Shown here: in pieces, positions 53,963 to 64,000 of the stretch
Layout of the letters: each line of letters opens with the position of its first letter
How positions within the stretch are numbered: position 1 is the stretch's first letter
The notes under the pieces: generated by a model
Told to the model about the DNA's origin: nothing
What the model saw: the letters and a program-made list of their open reading frames with translations, nothing else
The model's database searches: none
Program-made: the position numbers and the translations under genes
Assembly (NCBI GenBank): GCA_000711775.1
Contig: ARYC01000091.1
Coordinates: forward strand, 1 to 64,000
From: Oxytricha trifallax
Taxonomy: Eukaryota > Ciliophora > Spirotrichea > Sporadotrichida > Oxytrichidae
DNA: 64,000 nt
Direction of reading: 5' to 3'

Positions 53963-56900
53963 ATGACATTCAACTTCAAATACATCACTGACTTTCTATC
54001 TTTAAGAACATAAAATTAAAGAATCACTGAATTATTATTATAAGCTATTCATTATAGCGACTAAGTATGAAAAACATTGATATTAAAATTATCTGAAACT
54101 AATTTTAATATAAGTTAAGCAAAATAAATTAACTTTTTTATATCAAAATAATCTTTCGATGAGGCATCGATTGCTTATTTTGCTTAAGAACTTTAAAATT
54201 TTTAAACCTATTTCAGAAAAATACAGGTTTAAAAAAAAGACTTATAATTTCATTAAATTAATAATCAAATAAAATTTGGTTCTCTTAAATGTCCTAAATT
54301 TTTAAATAAATAAATATTAAATATTGCTTAAAATTTTGTAGTATTTTTAATTAAAATCTTGCCATTAGTTACCATTTAATTTGAGAAATATTAAATTTCT
54401 TATTAAAACTGCGAAAATTTAGTTTGCTATTAATATATGAATTTTAGAGAACAAATGGATATATAATATATTCTTAAAATATATTTATAAATTTTAATCA
54501 CTGAATCTGAATTAATCTAGACGAGATATAATATATTTTATATTAATTAGAAGAGTTTATATTAATTTTATTATTATTTATATTATAGAGAGAATAAACT
54601 TAATTAATAAAGCAAATATTTCAAATAAGCATAATGGGCAGCTTGCCTATACTAATTTATAGGTTGCTTATGGAAGACAATCAAAATTTATACTAAATAC
54701 CCGTTCTTTATTTCAAAGATAATTAAATGAATTTTAATAAATACTATCATTATAATTTAATTTAAGCAACAAATCTTTATAATTTATTTCAAAAATTTAT
54801 ATATTTAACTATTTCTTCATTAGTTTATTTAATTAGGCTTTATAATAGGATCATGAGTCTAGTTGTACTTTATATTAACAATTAATATAAATTAATTTAC
54901 ATATAAATATAATTAATTTATTTGATACTACTAGGGCAAATAATCTTTTACATTTTTGGGGACAGATTTCCTAATTAGTATACGAAATATAACATTATAA
55001 TACAACTACTAATGAACTTGACAATAATAAGTAAAATTGGAATACATAATCAAAACTCAATAATTTATTTAATTTATTAAAAGAATTTTATATAAAATAA
55101 GTTAAACATTTTATAACTATGTTTTATATAAATGTGATATTTTTTAAATTTATAATTTCCTCTCTTATTTTATTAATAACTTAAAAATTAGAGAATAAAA
55201 TTTTGAATATTTAAATCTAATAAATATATTAAGACAATAATTTATTGAAGATTTAATGTTAATTTATTAGAATTTATCTATCTCTGAGTATAAAAAATAA
55301 TTTTTATGTCTATAAACTAACTTAAGATTAAAAAAATTATAAGGATTACTTTTATTTGGATTTTGTATATTTATCTCTTTTATTATTATAACTTTTAGAG
55401 AAAAAAATATTCATAATAATCACTTAAAATATTAAATTAATATAACTTAAATAAATTTATTACTTTAGGGTTTAAATCCACATCAATTTATCCCAAGCAT
55501 TGTTAATTAAATAAATATAATAACTTCAATAATAATTACTTATAAAAATTCTTTAAATAATTATTGAGTTGATACTGATTATTATTTAAAATACCTGCAT
55601 CAGCATTTACTCAGCACTTCCTTGGTACAAATCTTCTATTTTATACTCCAAATTAATTTTTATTTTAATGTATAGGCGTATATTGTAAGAAATTATTATT
55701 ATATTCTTTTTTTCTCTTTTTCAATTTGGGCATATTTAAATATGATCAAATATACCATTTTTAAGATTTATGAAATTTTTTATATTCTTTTTTAGTTAAT
55801 AAAAGTAGGATTGGATTTAAAGTAGTTTGCAGACTTATCACAGTGTAAAAAGTATGTTTACTCAAATCATTCTTTTATAAAATTACTGTATGAATATAAA
55901 TTATACAGACATTTATATAGTTTAAACTAAATGGTTTATTTTTATTTAAGAATCAATGAAAATTAATTTTAACCTTTATTTTAGAGTATGAATATTATTA
56001 AATTATTAAATTTTTAAAATTAGATATGGAGGTTTTTATTGTTGTTATTGCTCTACAAACAATTGATATAGCTTATTTTTTATTTATATTAAAATTTCAT
56101 CAAAGAATTTTATAGAGAATGCATAATTTAAATAATCAATTCTATTAAATTCGATAAAAATTAGTATAGAAAATTTAAATACTCTTTATAAACCTTAAAG
56201 AAGCAATTATTTTTATCAAAATTTTTGTTATAAAAAGACTAAAATTTAACAATCTAAATCAATTGAAAAAAAATATATTTAATTGTTCTAATTGAAATCA
56301 AAGATACTCAATTCAATGGATTTATCCAATAAATTCAGGAAAAATTTAAATATTAAAATAGTAGTCTATTCTAATAGTTTTTTAATTTAATAAAGAAATA
56401 TAGAAAGTAATATACAAATTTTCCCTTATTTATTTCATGAAATAAGCCCAACCTTTATTTATCAGCTTGTTTCAACTTAAATAAAATTAATAAAATTCAT
56501 TAAATTTGCTCTTATATTTTCTTACAACAAAAAATAGAACATGTCTTTGGTTTAATGATTTATTATACTGTAGATAACTATATGATTTAAAGAAGATTTT
56601 CATTAATTCAAATAACCTATCTCGAGTAATTTTTATTTTGTAATTATCCTTATGTAATCGTGGATAAATGGAATTGTAAAATTTTCAAATTAAATTTAAA
56701 ATTTAAAGAGGTAAATTAGAATTTATTTGGAACTTATTAAAATAATAGATTGTACTTTTTTCCATTCGTTTGATTACATACCTTTAAAATGATTTTATAT
56801 AAAAAATAATTCCATTATTAAATTTTGTCTAATTAACTTATTTTAAAAACTTCTGCATATTTACCATGCATATTTCTCATCCTCTTTAAAGATAATCTAA

Positions 56901-59900
56901 CTTTTCCATTCGAGTGAAAATTTATCAATTAAGATGTTAATAATTTCAAAATTACAAAATAATTAAAAAAATCAAAGAGTAAAAATTAAAAAACTAGTAT
57001 TAAATGAGTTTTGTTTCTTTCTTTATGCTAAATCAATAGCGATTGAATTAGCATGCCTATCCCATATTATTGAAAACACTAATTGTATTATAATGCTTAT
57101 TTAGAGGCTTCCTTAATTTTAAAGAGAAAAATATTCATATTAGTCCTTATTTTGTCAACTTATTATAAAAATAAAAAAAAAGTCATTTTTTGTTTAGTTA
57201 TCATAAAATTTCTAATTATAATAATTATTATTAAATTACTAAAATGTCTATAAAATTTATATATTATATTACAATTTATCTTATTTGTAAATTAATAATA
57301 GGGATCAAACTTTCATCAATATATTTACTCCATATATTGAATTATTGAAAAATTTAAAACAAATCCATTGCTATATTTATTATAAAAAGGACACAATCTT
57401 AAATATTTGAATATAATATGAGAATTTAATACCAATGAGTAGTTTAAATGAAGTTATTTTAAAAGATTTATATTACAAACTAAGAAAAAATTAAACCTAT
57501 TATCTTTCTAATTGAAAAGAATTTGATTATAATAACTTGGAACATTAAAAATAAATCTAATGCCCAAACAACTTTATTTATTTACTTCTACTCAAAATTT
57601 TTAATTTAATAGAGTACCGATATTTTTATTATTTTTTATTCTCACATTTTGAATAATACATTATTTTTAATAAAATTGAAATGAAAACATAATTAAATTT
57701 ATACTTTGAGTTAAGAATTATAATTTATCTAGACTATATAATATAGCAAACAATATTCTATATTTTTCTTAAATATATATTTTTTATCTTTATTTATTTT
57801 ATAAATTCCTAAATTTAATTCCATAAAAAATACGATAAATATATAAATAATTGCATTTTAATCATTATCTATAAAATAAAAATAGTAAATTTATTTAGTG
57901 TATATTGAGAGAAAATAAAATTCTATTTAAAGAAGAATCAATATTATATAAATAGTATTAAATAAAAATTATTTCTTTTTTATGAATGTTTGCTATATAT
58001 TTATAGATAAATAGCATATTGGTGTCAAATATATGGTATAAAATGTATAACAGTTGACTTAATATATTATAATGTGTTCTGCGTCACTATAATAATCAGC
58101 ATCATAAGAATAAAAGAAATTAATGATAGGAAGAGGCTGAATTTAATAGCAAAGCTGGGTAAGTCAATACATATTTAAAAATATAGATCATTAAATACTT
58201 AATTAATAATTATTAAAGAATTATTAATATGAAGGATAAAAAGAGAGAATTATTTTTTACTTAGTTATTTCATTATAAAACATTCCAAATTTATATTATT
58301 TTTAACCTAAAATGGAATAGCTGATTGATTACAGAAATAATACTCCTTATAGTTTATTCCCAAACAATTAAATAAACTATTTTTATACATTCAATGAATT
58401 TTGAAAATAAAGTATTAGTATAATATTTATTATTATTATTTTTATTTGTAATTTTGATAATATTAAGAAAGTGCAAGAAGGACCTAAATATGATTCTTAA
58501 TATGCTGTAAGAAGGAGTACTAATTTTGAATGCTGATCTAGCTTGTAATAGAATAGTTAATGATTGTAAAAAAATTAAGGTTTAATTATATGTTCACCCC
58601 AAGCCCCCTCCTCCCAATACCTAAACCGACCCCACCTTCATTCAAAACCCCAAAACCCCTTAATGAGGTTTATAAGTGCTTTGATTTGTAGGGAATTTGT
58701 TAGGGGTTGGGGTTATTAATAGGTTTTAATGGTAAATTTATAGTAAATGTATTTAATTTAATCACTAAAAATGCACCTTAGGATCATGTGGGAGAGGTCT
58801 GAAGTTTATCTTACTTAACCACAACTCTATCTACTCTATTGATATGTGTGATCTTGAGTTTGCTTAATTATTATTTTCTCTGCCATTTGTTTTGTTGATT
58901 GAGATACTCTAGTTTTGTCAATAAATTGCTTTATTCTTTGTTTAGCATCCTTCTCGCATCTTGTCGAGTAGTATTCATTGTGAGGCATATCGCACTCTAT
59001 TATTATTGCTGCTAAAGCCCACACATCCCACTAAAAGTCTCCATCTCTCCACTCCTCTCTTTCTGGATAGTACCCTTGCGTTCACATTACAGTTCCAAGC
59101 CTTGATACTTCCACTCTTTAGGCTCTGTTGAAATCGATTATTGCTACTATTACAGGTGAGAAGTTTATCATTATATTTTCTGGCTTCAAATCTCTGTGAA
59201 CAAACCCTAACTTATGAAGCTCTTTAATACCTTATACGGTCTGAGTTGCTATTTATCCAAGTTACTTATGATTCCTTTGATCTGTTATGAAATCTCTTAG
59301 AGTCATTTCATAGAGTGGAAGTCTGAAAGCAACATGATCCTTGGCAAGGAGAACAGCATCTAGCTTGATTAAGTAACTACACTCTTTAAACTTTGCTTGA
59401 GTGAGTACTTGATACTCATTTGTAAACTCCATCTAATATTTATCATCACTTAAGAGATAGTTGAAGGGATACACCTTGTATGCGTATTGATGATCATTGA
59501 TAACTTTCTTATCAAAGGAGTCCTCTAGAATAAGATAACTTTAAAGAGAAGTATCTAAATCTATCTACGCAAGAACTGGTATTTTCTTGTATTGAATTTT
59601 GATCATGATTTTTGTGATTTCAGAGGTTAGTTGGTTACGTGCCTTCTTTACGTACTCTAACTCACTAGCTTATTCAGGCACTACCGCTTTAGAATATTCC
59701 CTCGATTTTCTTTTGTTGAGAAGCTTCAACTCAACTTCATGCTTTTCAATTTCTATGTCTTTTTTGTGAGCTTTTAAAAGATGTTTCTTCAAGTCTCTTG
59801 TATGAGAGTACTACTTATGGCACTCAAAGCAATCATACTTCCCATCGATTTTGTCGTGCTATAAGTATACAGTAGGCTTGGCTTCTCTATGCTCCTTCAT

Positions 59901-62900
59901 ATGTCTATACCAGCTTGGTTTATGAGCGAAATCTCTCTCACACAGCTCACAAAAGTATACTTCTATTTCTTCAGTTTGTATAGGAATATCATTAATACCT
60001 TTCTCCTCCTCTCTGTATCCCACACACTTGTTTGCCCTTTATTTTCTATTATTAATTTCTATTTTAATAACAGAGACCTCAAGTGATAACTCTGATAGTT
60101 CCTTATGAGAGTTCATCTCACAGCAATCACACTTTTATTGACGCCAAAGTTAAGTCTCATTTAGTTTGATGGAAGTGCTGTTGTTTTTCTTAAAATGTTA
60201 GCGCTTATATTTAAATTTGAATTTAAAATTATAAAACTGCCTCTATAACTAGGAGCTTATATGAGAGCTTTCCAAGCCTACAAGTTTCAAGGGAAGCTTT
60301 AAGAGTATTATAGAAGATATATGAGTGCTAATAGAGGAACCAGCTCTAAATATAGGTGAGAAAGTGACCATTTTAACTTTCAATAATAAATTGATTATAG
60401 CACGTACCAATTTAGGAGGTGCTCCTAATTAAGTACGTACTGTTTTAGGAGGTATTTTGTCATTTATTATTAAAATTAGGGTGTTTCTAAATAAGTACTG
60501 GCATTAATTATGCTCCTAATTAAGTACTAGCATTTTAGGAGCTGCTCCTAATTAAGTACGTACCAATTTAAATTTAAAAATATGGAACTATAACAGTAGA
60601 AATTGATATCAATCTCTCAAGTTTGAAACCAGTTCTCAAAACCTTCTCCATATCCTTTTTAGAGGTTGACCTCCTATAGGATGCCCATATTTAATAGTAA
60701 GTTTACAGAGGTAAATAATTGAAATCAATAAACTTAAATTTGAATATCATTTCTTAGATCTGTAAACAAGATAGAGTCAATGAATGATGCAATAAAAAGA
60801 GTGCAAGCACAAGAATTAATTCAAAGATTTAGAAGCAAGGAGGATTTGTATCGCTAACTGGTGCAGCAAGGTAATAAACTCATAGTTGCTAATCTTTATT
60901 ATGTAGTTGGTTTGTTCCTGCCAACGATGGAAGGCACTAAAATTTCATTTCTAAGAGCGATACTCTGCGAAGAAAAGAAAGCATTGAAAACTTAAGATGT
61001 AAAGTTTGCAGAGATTCCAAACTATCCAGAAATCTCAGTGACTAACTTATATATATGATGATGCTATGAATGACCCAGAGTTTTCGCAGTACCTGCCTAC
61101 TTAGAAGCAACTGTCAAATAAACTACATGAAAGAAACTATTTCTTTGGCATACTTGCAACAATTAAAAGTGAATACTTGAATGAAATTATTCAAGAATCT
61201 CATAAGAAAAGGTACAGCATATCTTCAGAAGATAAGGATAAAAAGGGAATCAAGATAAGTGAGAGCTGGCTATCAGAGCCGCAGAAGCACCCTTATATTT
61301 CAAATAAGATTTTTAGCTTAACTCTTTAGAAAAATCTGGTACTGGCATCTTCTTGATGAAGGAATAGAGCAAGCTTCACAGAGAGTGAAAGTCGCAGACG
61401 AAGTATGAAGTTAGCAAGAGACTTTATTCAAATATTTAGCCGCCAGAGTCAATGAACATAGATGCTGGAGCTGGCAGCAAGAGAAGAAACCTTGGAGGAG
61501 GGAAACAAGAAGTAGAAGAAAAGAAAGAGAAGCTAGCTTCCTCTAAAGAATTTTAAATGTGACTTACACATTCATTAACTTAACTACAAAACTTATTTAT
61601 ATACATTCAATCTCCCTTCTTTCGCACACTTTTGAGCCAATTAATTATCTACTCTCTTCGTTGAGCTTTTAATAAAGTCTACTGTATCGTTAGGTAGGTC
61701 ATGCATCAAGTGGTATAGCAGCAGTTTCTTATAATGACCTTTTAGTATACCCCAGTAGAATTCAATTCCATTTAAACTATGGGCTGTAAGGCACGTTGAA
61801 CACTGGTGTTATTCTTAGTTGCTCATAACTCTTCCTTGTATCTTTTGTCTTATGAACTGAAAGATTATCAACGAAGAGTATAATCTCTTATTCAGGGTAC
61901 TTCTCTCTCAGCTGCTCTAAGAGCTTAATATACTGCTTTGTCTTAATAGAGCGAGGATGAATAAAATAAGTTTCTAAACCAGCATCCTCGCTAATACCTC
62001 ATAGAATTGCCATTGTTTATACCTTGACTTTCTAGTCATATACTTCTATATTACTATGCCTCTTATACCAAGATTTCTAGATAAAAGTGTTGAAGGTAAA
62101 CACAGCCTCGTCAGCATGTATAAACTTAATATTATTAGTAATAGCTCTCTGCATTTAATTATAAATATAATTTAGGTTATTGTTGTAAAATGGCAGAGTG
62201 AAATCAATCACTCTCTTTATACGATTAACACCTTTGTAAGAAATACCATTTCGTTTATAGATGTTGGCTATAGACTAAGCAGAGATCTTCAACTCAGGGA
62301 ACTGGCGATGAAACATAGTAGCTCGTTGGTCTAAAGAGAAGTGAGCCCAATACTTCAAAGTTTTATCATTAATAAGATAGTCAATATGCTTCTATAGAAA
62401 CTTTGACTACCTCTTAGGCAAAGAATTTAGCTACTATTTCTTTAGTTATACTGCTATAAGGCAGTGGGATCGAACAGTTGATGGACTTCGTTTTATGAGC
62501 AGTGCAATAGCCTTATAGTTTAGTACTGGTTTGACTTATTCACTGTATATATCACATCCATATCGCAGTTTAAACACTAAATCTCTATACTCTTTATCAT
62601 AAATATACCCCAAAAGCTTGCTATTTTTGTTTCGCATTTAATTAATAACCCCAACCCCTAACAAATTCCCTACAAATCAAAGCACTTATAAACCTTATTA
62701 AGGGGTTTTGGGGTTTTAACATTAATAACTATTTTTCATAATTCAATTTTTGTCACAAGGACTGATAATATATGTAATGCAATAATTTTTATGGGATTCA
62801 CAATGTGCGTCGACCATTTATTGTACAAGCTTCTATAGGGAAACGTTATATAATCAAAGCAAACTATATATATTAAATGATATTAAGTTATCTTTAAGAT

Positions 62901-64000
62901 ATTACTCTATATGTAAAAAATAATTTTTACTTATAACTAGCATACCATAATAGCTCTTATTAAATAGGGTAAACATTTTTGTTAGAGCTATTATGGTATG
63001 CAAGTTAGAAGTAAAATTATTTTTTACATATAAAGTAATATCTAAAAGATAACTTAATATCATTTAATATATATATAGTTTGCTTTGATTATATAACGTT
63101 TCTCTATAGAAGCTTGTACAATAAATGGTCGACGCACACTGTGAATCCCATAAAAATTATTGCATTACATGTATTATCAGTCCTTGGGACAAAATTGAAT
63201 TATGAAAATAGTTATTTTTATGAAGGTAGGGGACGGGGCTCGGGGTGATAAATTATAAAATAGAAATTATGATTTAAGTAAAAGTATAAAATATTTGGTG
63301 AAATTAAATCACTAAAATTAATAAATAAAAATTAGTGGTTCGAATATTTGTAAATTAAAAAGAAAAAGTTTAAAATTCGCAATTTAAATATTATTTCTTA
63401 GTTTCACGAGATAAATTCATTTTAAATTAATGGAAAATTTAAATTTAACTTAGGTAACCTCATTTATAGTAAATTTTTCTATATAATATTATTATATAAA
63501 CCCTTTTATTTGGAAACACCTTATTTATAATTTCCTACATGAAAATATCAAGATCTTCCAATATTATTAAACTTTAACAGACACAATTTTAATTACATTG
63601 AATATAACTATATTTTCATATAAATAATTATATATCAATAATAGTTTTTCACAACTAGGAGATCATTAGGTTTTTTAGTCAAGAATACAAATCTTAGCTT
63701 GATACACCAATCAGAGTCCACGAATCAATAATATTATCTTCTATACAAGAAAAGAAATCTGATGAAAGTTCAACTTAAAAATATTAAAATATATAAATAA
63801 TTTTAAATTATGGCATTAAATAATTTAAAATTGTTAATTATATTATTCTAACTCATGAATCTGAATTGAATTTGAGAAGTCTTTAGGATTTTAAAGTATT
63901 AAATAAATCATATAAATTATTAGTGAACTTAAAACTTTAAAATAAATAAATTAGAAGTCTCTGTCATCAGGTTAAAATAAAGAAAGAGTTCAATCATATA
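53963..64000 (+). CDS. 5' half of histidine kinase copy C, IES-interrupted, partial
   Basis: Islands in the same order as copy B: start (53,963; MTFNFKYITDFLSLRTQNQ), 54,497-54,703 (ITESELIQTRYNIF ... MGSLPILIYRLLMEDNQ), 54,941-55,056, 55,466, 55,561-55,640, 56,027-56,085, 57,022-57,083, 58,011-58,170 (transmembrane), 58,469-58,562 (PAS start), 63,640-63,775 (IVFHNQEIIRFFSQEYKSQL) and 63,955 to the edge (SLCHQVKIKKEFNHI). The pointer ATCACTGAAT between the first two islands is the same as in B. A TBE and a foldback element sit in the IES between the PAS and linker islands. The catalytic part is beyond the window. Confidence 0.8.
54033..54496. other. First IES of copy C
   Basis: Lies between pointer copies ATCACTGAAT at 54,023-54,032 and 54,497-54,506. 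About 470 bp, close in length to the homologous IES in B (463 bp) although the sequences have diverged. Confidence 0.8.
58762..60208 (-). pseudogene. TBE 57-kD zinc-finger/kinase pseudogene
   Basis: The start is ATA instead of ATG (60,206-60,208), an indel occurs near the first Cys cluster, and GGA has become TGA at the kinase GTQGYYPE segment. The zinc fingers (CELCERDFAHKPSWYRHM; CFECHKQYSHTRDLKKH) and HRDLKPENIM ... DFNRA remain readable. Confidence 0.85.
60399..60565. promoter_or_regulatory. Repeated-motif region between divergent TBE genes
   Basis: Same GTACGTAC / GCTCCTAATTAAGTAC cluster as at 2,878-3,046, well preserved. Confidence 0.5.
60771..61562 (+). pseudogene. TBE 22-kD pseudogene
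   Basis: The start is ATA (ATAGAGTCAATG); a TATA duplication near 61,052 (CTTATATATATGATG) shifts frame; a CGA to TGA change follows the intron (GAGTGAAAG). The intron keeps TTTAG as acceptor but its donor is AATAAG in place of GTAAG-type AAGTAAG. Confidence 0.8.
61572..62637 (-). pseudogene. TBE transposase pseudogene
   Basis: Almost full length, but one extra T at the FNGIE motif (near 61,772) shifts frame and ILGG has become IL-TGA-G. Start ATG at 62,637 and the first catalytic block are intact. Confidence 0.85.

Larger units (their letters stand above)
58643..62717. mobile_element. Decayed TBE transposon
   Basis: The left end CAAAACCCCAAAACCCC is intact; the right end is GGGGTTTTGGGGTTTT followed by AAC and ATT. 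The left flank is ATT; the terminal base and two more look changed on the right, so the duplication is not perfect. Same orientation and gene order as the 1.1-kb element, about 4.08 kb. All three genes carry disabling changes. Confidence 0.92.
58594..63248. mobile_element. Foldback element split by a TBE insertion
   Basis: The right arm is 62,984-63,248; the left arm is 58,594-58,642 plus 62,721-62,957. The outermost part, TCACCCCAAGCCCCCTCC at 58,594, is the inverse of GGACGGGGCTCGGGGTGA at 63,231, on the far side of the TBE. The TBE therefore landed inside the left arm of a pre-existing foldback element of roughly 0.58 kb. The hairpin centre is near 62,970. Confidence 0.8.

Overview
The window looks like germline (micronuclear) DNA of a spirotrichous ciliate of the Oxytricha/Stylonychia type. 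Three things point there: (1) genes read cleanly only when TAA and TAG mean glutamine and TGA is the sole stop; (2) several transposons end in the C4A4/G4T4 telomere sequence, the hallmark of TBE (telomere-bearing) elements; (3) genes are cut into short coding islands (MDSs) by AT-rich internal eliminated sequences (IESs) flanked by short direct-repeat pointers, and joining across the pointers restores frame. DNA outside coding islands is very AT-rich. No rRNA, tRNA or CRISPR was recognised.

Host genes. Three tandem, same-strand (+) paralogous loci encode hybrid sensor histidine kinases in pieces. Copy A (3' part, about 5.2-15.8 kb) carries a linker and a receiver (REC) domain. Copy B (24,839-42,951) appears complete: start codon, membrane segments, PAS-like and linker islands, a HisKA-like island, the ATPase G box, the REC domain and a TGA stop, spread over 18 kb. 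Copy C (from 53,963) matches the 5' half of B and runs off the right edge. B/C and A/B alignments identify MDSs and several exact pointers (TCACTGAAT, TTATTAAT, AATATT, CAAT).

Mobile DNA. There is the tail of one TBE (1-49), a TBE with an intact DD34E transposase (1,130-5,189), and two decayed TBEs (18,270-22,824; 58,643-62,717). A very degenerate TBE-like element (5,585-8,817) sits in the REC-domain IES of copy A. A family of roughly 400-bp foldback elements (14.5, 35.9, 38.6, 40.6 kb) behaves as IESs, one with exact pointers. Several other foldback elements (11.6, 12.9, 37.8, 50.4, 53.0, 58.6/62.7 kb) often have C-rich ends.

The most striking object is a divergent TBE-like element at about 46.2-50.0 kb. 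It has the TBE gene order (left gene -, 22-kD-like gene +, transposase -), but the zinc-finger/kinase gene is replaced by an intact 322-residue two-zinc-finger plus MT-A70 adenine methyltransferase protein. Other unexplained pieces are a GC-richer antisense set of three head-to-tail ORFs (28.0-29.4 kb), a bacterial-looking insert in a foldback element (13.1-13.4 kb) and a GC-rich island (44.3-44.8 kb). All similarity statements come from reading by eye; no database search was run.
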